Shown here: positions 47,851 to 60,150 of the stretch, piece after piece
Layout of the letters: the number at the start of each line of letters is the position of its first letter
How positions within the stretch are numbered: the stretch's first letter is position 1
Position numbers and translations under genes: made by a program
Notes under the pieces: model-generated
Databases searched by the model: none
What the model was told of the DNA's origin: nothing
Seen by the model: only the letters and a program-made list of their open reading frames with translations
Source: Eopsaltria australis
Taxonomy: Eukaryota; Chordata; Aves; Passeriformes; Petroicidae
Length of the DNA stretch: 64,000 nucleotides
Reading direction: 5' to 3'
Assembly (NCBI GenBank): GCA_034509425.1
Contig: JAVTVJ010000072.1
Coordinates: 4,526,001-4,590,000 of the forward strand

Positions 47851-49907
47851 TCTAAATACTCTTCTAAGAGTAAAATTCTTACTATGAATCAGATCAGGCT
47901 AATCTGAGAATTCTACTTAAAACAAAAAAAAAAAAAAAACCACTCTACCAGTATAACAACATTTAGTTATTCCTAATGAGAAGTACCAATGTTATGGCTT
48001 TAATTCACAGTAGAGGAAGACTAATTAAACTAGAGAGGGCTCTGTGCTAGTAACTTCACTAACTCAGGTCCTGTTCTCTCTGGCATTTCTTGAAATACAT
48101 ATACCGTGAAATTTCCAATTGAAATGTTTTTATGGGGTTTTTTTGCAGAAGAAAAGAAGGGCGATACAAACCATTTTCTTGAAAACTGTCAATACCCTTT
48201 TTCTAACATAAGAATAGCTCACACCAAGTATCTATTGAGCTGAACAATCAAGGCTGTGGTCAATAGAAGATATATAGGGTTAAGTATAAGAACAGGACAA
48301 GGAAGCAGTGATACTCCCTGAAAATACTCTGCAGCCTTCAAAACTTTGTGCTTAGGGATTTCTTCAGGTAGACTTTAACTGTCTGTTTAATAACTCTCCA
48401 TGGAATTTTCTAAGATATTGTTCAATCACTGAAGTTCTGTCAACTTTTAGCAACCGTATCATCCTTACTAGCTGATGATTAGGGATTAAGATGATCAATT
48501 CTGAACATTTTTGTTCAATCCTTCAGTGAATCCACATAAATGTGATTAAGTTTTATTATTTTGCAGGAGGCATTCAAACCAATTTACTGATGTTAGAAAA
48601 AGAAATATAGCTTTTTTTGCAGCACAGAAAAGACTAATAAAATTTACAGTGCAATTCTATCTTGTAGGAGGTATTCCTACAGCTGTTGTTAAGGCCTAGG
48701 TTGCACTTGGCATCAGAGCAGAATCAGTCCATTAGGCAACAAGGCTTCTGAAGAATAAAGGATATTATAAGATTCCATTATTTCACTGTTATCGCCAATG
48801 TATACACATGGTTGCTTATACTCTCTTTTAGCATCAATTTGAATATATTCCTCCTGCCTGGTATAGTTTCAGAGGTGATTAGTCTTCAGTACAGGCCCTG
48901 GGTAATGACTTCAGCAAAGAAGGCTAAGTACTCTACCACATTCACAAAGTGACTCTTGTGCAAATGGAAAAAGTGCAAGAGAGCTCAAAGCTAAACATGA
49001 TCCTGTACTAACCTCCTGTATAATTTGATTGCGAAGAATTTTTCATGTTGTAAGTTCATGCTGCCCTCAATTAGTATGTGAAATTTCTGTTGGCACTTTC
49101 AGTGATGTTCAGAATGCCCCCTTTGAGGTCACAAGAAACATTTTTCATTTATGTAATGATGGCTTTTCTTGGCACCAAAGTTTTGTTAATCAGAATCTCT
49201 TCTGCTCCTGCCTGATAAGTAGACAATCAAATCAGACAGGTCTAGATTTCTGAAACTAACTCAGATGCATGAATTTTGGCAGGTTTGGGGACAATAAAAT
49301 GAGGATAAAATACAGTATAAAAGGATAAAATATAGTATAATTGCAGCCATACTTTACCGGATATTTCTAAGATTTTCCTACTTTTTGATGGAGGCAGAAA
49401 TGAACAAAATCAAATATTTAGTTTAAAATAAAGGATCCTGACATGCTCTAGAGATGTGCTACCAACAGGATTAAATAATTTCATCTCTTTTTCCTTCTAG
49501 TTTGAAACCTTCAAATTGGAAAAGCTGTTGTTTAAGATATATTTCCACGTAAATTGCTTTAAGGTATCTACATGTAAAGATTCACGGAAAGAATAAATAG
49601 TAATTATCATTGCAGACAGTTCAAGCTGAAGAGAACTCTGCACTTCACAGCAGCAATTAAGGAAAGCAAACTTGGAAAGATGGATAATGAGCAGGATATA
49701 AAGCACACAAGTATCCAATTGGAAATCAATGGAACACTCTCCTCAGAGTCAATCCGGAAAAGGATAAAGAAATAAAGAGTGCTCAGAAGTGAGCAGTGAG
49801 AACTATAAGATGTGAGGCATTTGCTAAACTATTCTATGAAGCAAAATTATGCATCAAGATTGAGCAATTTGGTGAGTTGATTCATCAGTGCTATCCAGTA
49901 ACATATA
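47851..49907. other. Single-copy AT-rich DNA, no gene seen
   Basis: Includes an A16 run (47924-47939) and a two-copy 20-bp tandem duplication (49303-49342). Nothing else was recognised. Confidence 0.5.
49303..49342. repeat. Two-copy 20-bp tandem duplication
   Basis: GGATAAAATACAGTATAAAA is followed directly by a copy with three substitutions. Confidence 0.75.
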
Positions 49908-50087
49908 TCACAGAGAATCAAAGAAGAGTTTAAGTTGAAGGGATCTTTTGAAATAAGTCACCTACTCAAGCAGAGTCAGCTAGAGCAGGCTTTCCAGGAC
50001 CATGTCCAGTTAAATTATAAATATTCCCCCAGTTGTTTCAGGTAATCTATTACAGTGTTTGACAACCCACAATGTAAAAAGAGGGGT
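49908..50087 (-). mobile_element. CR1 LINE 3' end fragment, old
   Basis: Starts at a decayed tail octamer (GAGAATCAAAG) and follows the CR1 3' UTR order in reverse: TTAAGTTGAAGGGATCTTTTG, then CAGAGTCAGCTAGAGCAGG, CAGGACCATGTCCAGTTAAA and ACAGTGTTTGACAACCCAC. All blocks are colinear with the family but carry many substitutions, so it is older than the 46981 and 34062 copies. No coding part is present. Confidence 0.85.
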
Positions 50088-50733
50088 GTATGTTCATGTA
50101 TCAAGAGCCAGAGATATAAGTAGACAGATAAAGATATAGTTACAGTCATGCAGACACATACACATGTATTTACCTTCATCCTGCAATCCCATGTGAAAAG
50201 GAGTGGGCATGCATGGGCAGGTAAGATGAAAAATTTATATAAGAATCCTACTTACTGAATCTTTGTTTCTTCTTGTCTGTGATATCAAAGACCTTACCAG
50301 AAGCTGTGGATTTCCTAAGAATACATTTTCAAGTTCCAGTAACTATACAAAGGTATGAATTGTCTTAGATGCACACTAAGTATTTGAAAATACCATTGCT
50401 TGTTCAGCTCATTCTCAAAAGGTAACTGAGATCAGAAGCGTAGTAGAATACTAAGCAAAGGTATTGCTGGTGTTATTCTCATTTTAAACAGACATTTAAA
50501 TTGTTAAAAGAATATGTCTTTCAGAATCAGATTTGGAATTTGATTCTTTTAATTTTGAAGATACTTGTAAGAAACAACTTCAAAGACAAAAATATTTTAA
50601 CTTTAAAGTATATTTCTCTGTAACTGATTACTGAAGGATTTCTGAATCTTCCTCTAATATATCAGCTAAGCTTTAGTACCAGAGATTTGTCACTGGATTG
50701 TGAAAATTCTGTCTCTGACCTCTTGTAGTCATT
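50088..50733. other. Single-copy DNA, no gene seen
   Basis: Carries a short irregular AGATA/ACACA-rich patch (about 50108-50170). No repeat of known family. Confidence 0.5.
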
Positions 50734-50738
50734 CTTGG

Positions 50739-50820
50739 TGTATCAGGTTTGCATGACCAAGCTTTGGTAGCAGGGGTGCTACAGGAACGGCTTTTGTCCA
50801 GCCAGGGTCAACCCACTACA
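50739..50820 (+). mobile_element. 82-bp internally deleted ERVL-type LTR with target duplication
   Basis: It begins TGTATCAGGTTTGCATGACC and continues AAGCTTTGGTAGCAGGGGTG, the 5' end of the same LTR family as 27818-28880. It then jumps to TCCAGCCAGGGTCAACCCAC and TACA, an LTR 3' end of the type seen at 10260-10282. The pentamer CTTGG abuts both sides (50734-50738 and 50821-50825). Almost all of the roughly 1-kb LTR, including TATA box, polyadenylation signal and GC-rich repeats, is missing, while both termini and the duplication remain. Either the LTR lost its middle after insertion, or a very short non-autonomous form was inserted directly. Confidence 0.88.
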
Positions 50821-50825
50821 CTTGG

Positions 50826-53800
50826 GAAAGAGCAAACATAATTGAATCTTTCCAGAAAAAATATTTTCCAATATTTTACTATTTTTCTTGATTTCGTCTC
50901 TAAATAGCAGTTCAAAAAATAATTGTAAATGTTACATAGTGTGAGAAATATCTCATGGCCACCTAGCAGCACATTTTCTCAGTAAATGACATAGAATGGT
51001 TAACCAAACAATGAAGTGAAAGGATACCTTTTTTCTTTTTTTACCCCTCCCAGAATATTCAAACCCCAAACTTTAAAAATTCCTTTCCTAGTTAGATTTC
51101 TTTTGTACTAAATTTTTCTCACCCAAAATTAATCACTGCAGCCTGTCCTCTTATTCCCACTTTCTATTCTGATTCCAGATACATGAATATTTTAAAAAAT
51201 CTCATCAAACACTTTGTTTGCAGTGCAGAAAAATAAGAAAGTATCCTGGGGCATTTCTCATATATTAATTATAGCTCCAGTTGATTTCCAGGAACAACTG
51301 TTTTAGAAATCTGCCCATGGAATGTGAAACTGATCAAAGAAATTTTATTAAAAATACTGCCTATTAAAAAAAAATCGCAACAATTGGTTTCAGCCTGAAA
51401 ATAGAATAGTGGATACAGGGATTTAGACATAAGAACCATCGAGAAAAAAGAAGGAAATAAGGAAGTCAAACACTCAAGGTATCTTTAATGACATAGCAGG
51501 AGATACATAGATATAAAACTTGTATACATAGACACACACAGACATTCACATGTGTGAGCACATATTCTTCCACTTGTTTTATTCTCTGGATATTGTTTAT
51601 TGTCTTGTTTATTATCATCAGCAAAGATAACGCAACACATTCTATACTATCCTATTCTCTGGTCCAGAACTGTTCCATGTGGTTTGGTAACATACTAATT
51701 TTTTCACAAAGAAGACACAAATTTTTATATCTGTCTCATATTTTCATTGTGCTGTTTGAGTCTGATTTAAAAAAAATCTGAATACTTTTATCTGTAGCTG
51801 GAGAAAAAGCACAGAATTCTAAAGGTAGATGGCAAGAAGGCTTTTATCAGTTAAGCAAAGGGTTCTTGCCTCACTGTATCACAGTATTTAAGGAGATAAA
51901 AATGCACTGAGTTATCAATTGGTACTTGGGTGATGGGGATGATGTGGCAAATCTAGAAATAAGAGATTTAGCTCCACAGCTCTCAGAAATTTCTAGTAAA
52001 ATGTTGAATCAACAACCCATCCCTAATGTAATGATCAGTTTAACTAGGAAACATTACTCCTTCGAAGTATTGCCCATGTAGCAACCACTAAGATGCACAG
52101 CTGCTTGTTTCAGCACTGTAGGATGAACACCATTGTTGTAAGATACTCATAGAGCAGTCCATGAGGTCTCTGGTGACAGAGTGACCACAAAGGCAGTGGG
52201 TTACCATGGACAGCTCTGCTACAGTGACATGACTGTACACTTCAGGCTAATGCAGCCAGCCTATAGATGTTTATTTTCTGTAACTTGCACAGATTACAAG
52301 AGAAATACCAAGAATCTCAACAGAGGGAGGATGAAAAGGCATTTTGGTAATCAGTGCTTACAAAGTTCTAAGAAGTCCTAAATTTCAGTCACTGGGTTCA
52401 AATTATTATGAAAACTTCTTTGTTCCAGAACTTCTGTGAATGTCCCTGAATATACACAGCCTTTGATCAAATGATCAAGATAGTTCTGATGCCTTTATTC
52501 GTGTGGAGGAGAGTATTGAACAACATAAATAGTCCTATAGAGATCCCAATAAAACTACTTGTGGTTTGCAGTAGTATTCAATGAAAACAACAGGGTCTAC
52601 TACCAACTGATAATGAGTAAAGAGGGTCCACTTCAATTTTAATTAAATCAATAGGAGTGTTTTCATTTGCTTCACTAAATAGGTACTTTTCCTTTTATAC
52701 AAGATTACTAATAGTCCACTTTAAAATATGTTTCTCCCTCGTGAGATCAAAATGAATCCTGTACTGTGGCAACCAATAAAGATTTTCAGTGCAGTTGCAG
52801 TCATTGTGCTGTTTTACAGAATGTAGCATCTACAATGTTTGGTCATTTGTGTGCCACTGAAATAGTGAGACAGACACATGATGTGGCATGCAAATAGAAA
52901 ACAATGTTTTCCAAAGCTATGGGACCAATAATAATATGGTCAGCTCATCTTAATAAAAAGCATCACTGTTCTAAACTGTGAAAAAACAGAGGGAAAATAT
53001 TGTTGTGTTGACTAAGTAACATAAAGGATGCAGCATTTTCAACCTCTATAGAGTCCTTAAAACCTGACAGGCCTTGTAACTTGCCACAGCTACAAACTAT
53101 TTAAGTACATAATGGTTTTTCTAACAAGTGAAAACACCTTAGAACAGACTTGTTAGGTGAATGCAACTGCTCAAACAGAACTTTCACCTAGCAGAGCTAC
53201 CTCTTAAAAATGTAAATATTTAATCACTTATGAGTTTACCAGTTTAGAAAAGCATAATAAAACCCCCGAGAATTTTTAATAACTATCTAAATTATCTGAA
53301 AATTACTGGGACATATAGTGTTCTATAGAAAAAAAATTATAGCTTGAGTATATGCTAATACTCAGGCCATTGTAGCTTATATACACTCCTGCCACCAGTT
53401 GTTTACATTGTCCTTTCATATAACACTGACAACCAGACTTGAAGAGGAACCCTTTTATTGTTTTTAGAGCAATGTTCTGAAATAATGGCTTGAATTCTAT
53501 TAGAGCCCCCTGCAAAACTGTTACAAGATGGAAGTCTAAAGTTCCTTGAATGTTTAAGGACTTTTTTAGTATACTCCATGAATACCAAGTTTTAAACCTG
53601 TCTGCCTACTTTATTTTGATAATCTATTTTAAGAGAGGTTTTTTTTTATTATATAAGACCAAATTCCACAAAGATACAGCCTTTTAAAATGTGAATGCCC
53701 CAACTGAGCTCAATTGAATTAGATTACTGAGAATAGTAACTATAAGTGCCTGCAGGAAAAACCACAACAACATTTCCTTAATGTACTTTGTTACAAATAC

Positions 53801-55779
53801 GCTTTTTCATAAGTGCACCTAAAAACAAAGTCCTGGTCACATACTTCCCTTGAGCATTCTAGCAAGAAAGGCCAATAGAGGTAAACCTGTAAAGCAGACA
53901 GAGATAGATCACCTTTTTCTCAGGACAGCACAGGTGATGTCAGCATTTCAACAATGGAATTCTAGGGTTTTGGATTTATTAAATCGTTTTGTAAAGCCTG
54001 AATGTAATCTCAAGTGAGTAATAAACACTCATCTCTTTTCTGTAAAGCCACAGCTAATCAAATTTAAAGCTATTATCTGTATATTTACATGAACTGAAGG
54101 AGTGCAGCACAGAAATCTGGTCCAAACTACGTTACTATGTGTGCAATAGTATTTTAAATAATCTGAAGACATCTGAAATAGATTTTCAAAGCTGCTTTGA
54201 TGAATTTAATGCAACTTAAGCTATGTCTCCTACAAGACAGTGGACAAGCACAGCCCAAGTTAAAACAAACAGGTTTGGAATTTTTTCATAGTAATAGTAT
54301 ACCAAACTGTCTCCACAGCAGGTATTACAGTGCTTATAAAACAGGACTCACTTTCCTTTGATGGATTGCCACTGGCTCTTTATTTTCCTCTCCTTTTAGT
54401 TATATTTGCTAGGTCTTTAAGCCTGGAAGAGCCAACTACCTGCAGCCCCAGGAAGCTGTTATGTATTACTGCAATTTAGTGGTGGAGACTGTAATTTCTT
54501 TTCTCTAAAACTACTAAATATTTGGACTTCTGCTGTTGTTGGTTGCTTTGTCTTGGTTCTTGTCTCCTTAAATGTTGTTAACTACTTTTGCCTTGATGTA
54601 GTTACTTTAATGTTTTGGAAAAGGATTCATTTTTCGCTCAGGTGGTTTGAGGCCTTTGGTACTCCCATGCGTTTGAGGTGAGTTTGAGAAAGACTTTTTC
54701 CCCAAGCCTTGCTTTGCCTCTGCTGCCCTGGAGGTAGCAGGGTCTCCTGACCTGTGCAGGTAATGCTGTTCTTCTCAGGGCAGTTGGATGTTTGCTCTTT
54801 ATTTTATTATGTGCATAATTTACCTTCAGTTAAAGGAAATTCCTTGTTAGCTCATGATCCTGCCTGTAGAGGGGCTGTATTTCACTGCCCACAGGCCACT
54901 GTGGGACTCTCTACAAATTCAAAATAAGCACATAAACTGTATCCATTCTAAAGAAGTAGCACTCAGCAAGCTGTGGAAGTGTTTGAAGTCTGATGGCTGA
55001 ATATTTATAATTGAGCTCTGTTGGTGCCGTACAAAAGTAAGAGTAGAATTAAATGAGCTGTGTTTGATATGATTCTTTCCTTCCATTGACTGCATCTCCT
55101 TAGTATTTTGTCTTTCAGTTTAGTAGCATTTACCAGGTTGACTTGGATCTAATTCCAAGGTTTATCTTGATCTGGCAGGTTCTCATTTATTGTCCTAGTG
55201 TAACATTGACAGGGTTTGGTTTTGTTACTTTACAAATACCCTGTAATATGTACAATACAAGCAGTCAGAAGGATGTAGAAAAAGAAAGACAGCAGCATGG
55301 GCAGTAACAGGTACACATATGCCCTGTATTTTTCCCATGTGTTACATATGCACCAAAAGTCTACTTTATAAATCTTCCGGTAACAGACTCTGTAACTAGG
55401 ATATGGGTTTTTTAATGAAATCCAGGGTAAGTTTCCATTTGAAATTAATATAAATACTGATTTTCAACACACAAATGACTTGGAATTTTCTTTGGCAAAG
55501 TTATACTTACTACCCTAGGACAGGCCCAATTACAGTTTTTTGGATTGAGAATTATATATTTATTAAGCCATTACAAATAATTGGCAAATGTCAGAAGAAT
55601 TTACTTAAATTCCTCAGTCAGTTTAATCTGACATATGCTTGTGCTGCTGCTGAAAAGGCCATTTCTACTCTGGCCTTTATGCTGGAACAAATGTTCATGT
55701 GGCTTCATAGTGAACTGATTAAAATGGTGTAAGGCATGATGCCTTTTTCTGGTCTTAGGAAATAAAGGCTCAGACACAG
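50826..55779. other. Single-copy AT-rich DNA, no gene seen
   Basis: Only short open frames. A more GC-balanced stretch at about 54420-54900 has no open frame of note. Near 51510-51550 an irregular ATAGA/CACA patch resembles that at 50110. No LTR or CR1 end was recognised. Confidence 0.5.
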
Positions 55780-56106
55780 TGAAAGGGTTGGGGGTTGTTT
55801 ACCTCGGTATTTTAATAGGATCCCGTTCGATGGCTTCTGCCGTCCAGGTAGAACACGCCACAAAAGCCCCTTCCCCCCACTAGAGTATATAATTAAAGAC
55901 TCTACACATTAGCATATCTACCAGGAGGGCTCAATAAGGGGCCTGGGTGGGTTAACTTCTAGTTTACAAAATCCGTCCTAGGAGACCTTGAGGGCCCACG
56001 AAAACAGGGTGTTTGGTCTCTAACTCTACGTAGTTTCAGGGGTGTTCAGTCTACTGGCCTGCTAAACACCATGAAACCAGGCTAAACTATCACCTAAAGC
56101 ATCACA
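55780..56106 (-). mobile_element. LTR of a third ERV family, minus strand
   Basis: Composition jumps relative to both flanks. In sense orientation it starts TGTGATGCTTTAGGTG at 56106, has a TATA-like TTATATA (reverse complement of 55886-55894) and ATTAAA (reverse complement of 55811-55816) about 75 bp further on, then a C-rich end CAACCCCCAACCCTTTCA at 55780. Size (about 327 bp) and spacing suit a short retroviral LTR. The family is different from the 22848 and 27818 types and I cannot name it. Flanks give no exact target duplication (CACAG left; AGTATG right), so borders may be a few bases off. No viral gene sequence was recognised beside it. Confidence 0.6.
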
Positions 56107-56129
56107 AGTATGCATGCTAATACTTGTGA
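56102..56129. repeat. 10-bp inverted repeat at the LTR border
   Basis: TCACAAGTAT, an 8-nt spacer GCATGCTA and ATACTTGTGA. It straddles the inferred 5' border of the 55780-56106 LTR. Confidence 0.8.
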
Positions 56130-57695
56130 ATATAGGGAACAGTGTAAGAAATATTCAGAAGAAAAGCAGAAAAATCCTTCAGGCATCAGGCAAGTAACCC
56201 TAACCCGAACCCAAATTTAAAAAAAAAAAAAAAATAGGTGAAAGCTAAGCAGGGGGAAGTTGTTCAGGGTGAATGCGGTTCCTGAAGAAGATTGCAGAAG
56301 AAGATAGTGATTCCTGAAGAAGTGTAGCTGCATGAATGGCACATGGGAACATGGAGAAGACTCTGCACGACACAGTGGCTGTGACTGCTCCTTTAGGCAC
56401 TAGTCTCTGCCAGACTTAAACCTGAACCTCCAAAAGACAGCATTTAACCCACTGTTTCCATGTCCTGTACTGTGTTGTGCACTGATTCCACTGCCTCAGA
56501 GACGTGACTAAGCTTCTTTGTACTGAGCCCTGTAAACATGAAAACAAACAGCACTTAGCAAAGAAGCAACTTCTCTTGCAGAGAAATGAAATGGAAATCT
56601 TGATGCAGCACACTGTATTTCTCAGGCCCATAGGCTGATTTTGCTTGTGACCTAGAAGGCAGTGCTTTATGTAATTTCATTAATTTGAGTGATTTCTGAC
56701 CATGTCTGTTTTGTTTCATGATAAAATAAAAATAAAATTTAACAGTCCAAGAAAAGGGAGGGTCTGCAGAAACACAGCTAACATTACTGTGAATCTTCAC
56801 GACAAAAATGAAGATTGTATGTCCTAATGCATTTGGAAATCTATTTTGAGATAACACTGTCTCTGCCCACAATGTTTATTCTTCTCAAAATGAACATAAC
56901 TGAATTTTAGTTCTAAATTCTTTTTAAATTACAGGCATCTTCCCTTGAAAAGCATTTTGGGGGTTTCAATACCTATTCCTTTTCTAAATTATAATCCCAT
57001 TCCTCTCCCCAGTTTTTGAGTTGTTTTGGTCCCATCACTGTAGAAAAACATGATTTGAAGCACCTTATAGTAGTATACAACTCCATGTATTCATTCCATA
57101 CATTAAAATGTACTCACTTTATCTTCTACTTTGGTGATATATATGACCAAAACACCCTGGCCACTACACATGAAAATCCCTGGTGAGTTAAATTTTTCCA
57201 GTTGTAATGCTGTGTTTGATAGATTTATGGTCTATGATGCATGGATGGAAATACAACATTTATAGGTTTTTTCCAAAACCCAAACAACATAAGGAAGCCT
57301 CATTATAGATTGCACGTGCTCCATGTTGTGGTCATGTGTAACAACACCCATTACCTTATGACAATAACTGATGGCAACACAATGTATCCTGACACACAGA
57401 AGTAAATCTGTAGGTTTCTGTGCTCAGTTTTGTAACTGGGGATTTTTTTTTTTTTAAGTCTGCAGGAAGCACATACTTCTGTCTGTTCTTACAGTAGAGG
57501 TGCTGTCAGCATGAATTTTTTAAGTTAAATTTTGTGTACAGTAATAGAGGGTGAAAAGTGCATAGTTTTCTTCTATGCCATGGTCTCCCAGCTCACTTTT
57601 ACTGACAACACAGGGCCTGCTGATGGCTCTAGCATAAAAACACAGTTATTTTCCAGCATTCTTTATGTTGCTTTTGTTACCTGTGGGACAGCCAT
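56107..57695. other. Single-copy DNA with a telomere-like motif and A16 tract
   Basis: CCCTAACCC followed by GAACCC at 56198-56212, then A16 at 56219-56234. A short duplication of TTCCTGAAGAAG lies at about 56279-56321. No gene or named repeat was recognised. Confidence 0.5.
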
Positions 57696-57760
57696 TCATA
57701 GAATCATAGAATCATTTAGGTTGGAAAAGACCTCTAAGATGATAAATTCTAACCATTATT
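57696..57760 (-). mobile_element. CR1 LINE 3' end fragment, very short
   Basis: TCATAGAATCATAGAATCAT (tail octamers, reversed) followed by TTAGGTTGGAAAAGACCTC and TAAGATGATAAATTCTAACC. About 65 bp survives. The little that remains matches the same CR1 subfamily wording as the 7475 copy. Confidence 0.9.
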
Positions 57761-59830
57761 TTCATTATTGTTTCAGCAAAACCACAGCAATAATATCTTA
57801 AGTGTATTTTCATAATTTTAATTCTTTATTTACTGCACATTAAACCATTTTAATGTTCCAGATTTGCTTTATATAGTAGGTATTTCCCTTTCTCATAGTC
57901 AATGAAATCATCACATGAAACCAATGACAGTAAATTATTTTTCTGCTTATCTTGTAGAAATGGTGAAAGTGATGTCTATGATTGTGGTTTCAAAAGTTAG
58001 TATGCTATACTGTCTCTATTGCACTGCACATCTTTCTTCTTTTTAAAACAACCACACTGAAAAGTAGGGCAAATAGCACAGTAAATGCATACAGAATCAT
58101 TGGTACTTGAAAAGGTGTGAGGCTGGGTCAAAAAAACCTAACAAATCTTAATCTATCAATCAGTTTTAATCAATTATCCTTCTCACAAAACGATATATAG
58201 TTATCTATACGCACACTTTATATCAGCATGCAGACACCTTGTGTCCAGTAGAAGTGATCTGCTGAAATGCAGTTCTGGGAAATGCCTTAGAGCATGAATG
58301 AAGCTAAGGATAGAGTTCTTGTATCACCATATGAACTGAACCTTTAGAAGTGTAGTGACTACAGGATGATCATTGGTATTTAATTGATGATGCTGTTAAG
58401 CCAAGAGCTCAGAGCAGAATGCATTTCCACACACCCTCCTCGTTTGAAACACTGCAGATTGGGAAATGCAATAAAGTGCCCATAGCTGGGCCTTGATTTA
58501 ATCTCATACTGATTACATATTTTATTTACTTTCTTTCTTTGAATAGTTATCAAATTGAGCTGTATAGATGGGAGTTGTACAAGCATGGGAAAGAATTATC
58601 CACTTAATTCCAGATTGTGAACATGATCAGTATTAATTTAATGGAAAACCATGCTCTCATGTAAATGTTCTTCAAGGAATTTAGTAGAGCCTCTGTACAA
58701 ACATTCAGGATTCTGAATTGGGTCCTTTGCTTCAGGATTATAGGCAGAATATATGATTATAATTAAAATTTGCTTTTTCAACAATAAAAAAATTCCTTCC
58801 TCCTCTACATGCTTGAGATAGAGATTTTATATTCAGAAAAACAAGGCTTTTAAAACGCCTCTATAGCAGATGTTGCTGTTAACCAAGAATCCCAAGGATC
58901 CATGCATTATGAAATAATCACCTGGAATGAATGTAAACTGAGCAAGGGAATTCCACTGCAGAATTGTAAATATCTCATTCTGCATAGAGTAGCTGCTTGT
59001 TACTGCTGCCTATACATAATGATGGCTGTAACAGAGAAAGAAAAACAAAAGTAAACCAAATTAGCCACAAACACCTGGTCTATGAGAAAAAATTGTTGTC
59101 AGAGCTAAAACAAATAAAACAACGCTACAGGCAGGTTAAGAAACCTTCCAATAAGACAGACATGATAAGCCTCAGTCCTGAGTTCTTGCAAACTTGTTGC
59201 AAAGTACTGGCAATACTCAATTTCAGGTTTATTCCATCACACCTGTGAAGGCATCATATTAGTAGGTAAAATTTAACAGTGAGTCAGGACAACGTGTAAG
59301 GATCATTGGATCCTTAGTAATTAAATGAACAGGTTTTCTATTATAAATTTTACTTCTTGAGTATGGTAAATGTGGAGTCATAAATCGATGGGTGTAACTC
59401 TGACTCTCCAGTTATGATTACAGTGGATTAACTCCTTAGTGCAAGTCATGATCTTTCTTAAGTCTCTCTGGATATGAATGGATGATTTTAGTGTTTTCCA
59501 TTAGCACTGCTAAAATATTTGAGATGAAACAGAAATCAATCTTGTCTGTATTTTAGGGCAACAAAAACATCCATGCCAAGTGTTGAAATTCAAGTCTCAC
59601 AGACCATTAGCTCTTCCAGTAGCTCAAGAGGCCTTGGCTTCCTTTCAGTCCTGTAAATGGAACTGTAGTACCTTTAACTCCATGAGAAATGCATGAATGC
59701 TTCTGCCATGCTTTATGAGACTAATTTAATCTCTTTGGTATGGGGTTAACTCATCCTTTCTCAACAAGGAGCTATATGGTTTGAAATAGGGAACACTTTA
59801 CTGAGCTCCTATGCAAAATGAAAGTACACA
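57761..59830. other. Single-copy AT-rich DNA, no gene seen
   Basis: No domain-bearing frame and no named repeat. The stretch 58430-58620 is motif-dense single-copy sequence listed among possible regulatory candidates. Confidence 0.5.
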
Positions 59831-60150
59831 GAAGGTGGAAAGACAGGGCAGACTACCCAGGAGCAATATAAAAAGTTACCTAGATATTGGATACCTTGAC
59901 TTCAGGAAAGCCATGGTCTTCCATAGGGTCCCTATAGCCCAAGCGATGAATTCTAGTCTGGATAAAGGAACAATAAGTTGGATGGAAAATTGGCTGAACC
60001 ATCAGGCTCAAAGGGTGTTCATTAGTGTCCCTAAATTCAGCTGATGCCTTGTAACAAGTGACATCCCTCAGGGACAAATACTGAGGCCAATAATGTTTAT
60101 TGCCTTTATTAATAACATTTGTAATTTTAAAAGTCTGTGAATGACACTAA
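59831..60150 (+). mobile_element. CR1 LINE internal fragment, reverse transcriptase
   Basis: It opens with GACTACCCAGGAGCAATATA, a CR1 segment between the endonuclease and reverse-transcriptase domains, then jumps directly to the first catalytic block, readable as YLDFRKAMVFHRV at 59892-59930 (family YxDFSKAFDxV; first Asp kept, second lost). SWMENWLNHQAQRVF follows in the same frame, as in CR1 proteins. It then fades around GTGAATGACACTAAAATG, which corresponds to the FADDTKL region. So there is an internal deletion of the segment between the domains, no 3' end and no 5' end. It is a dead remnant. Confidence 0.85.
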
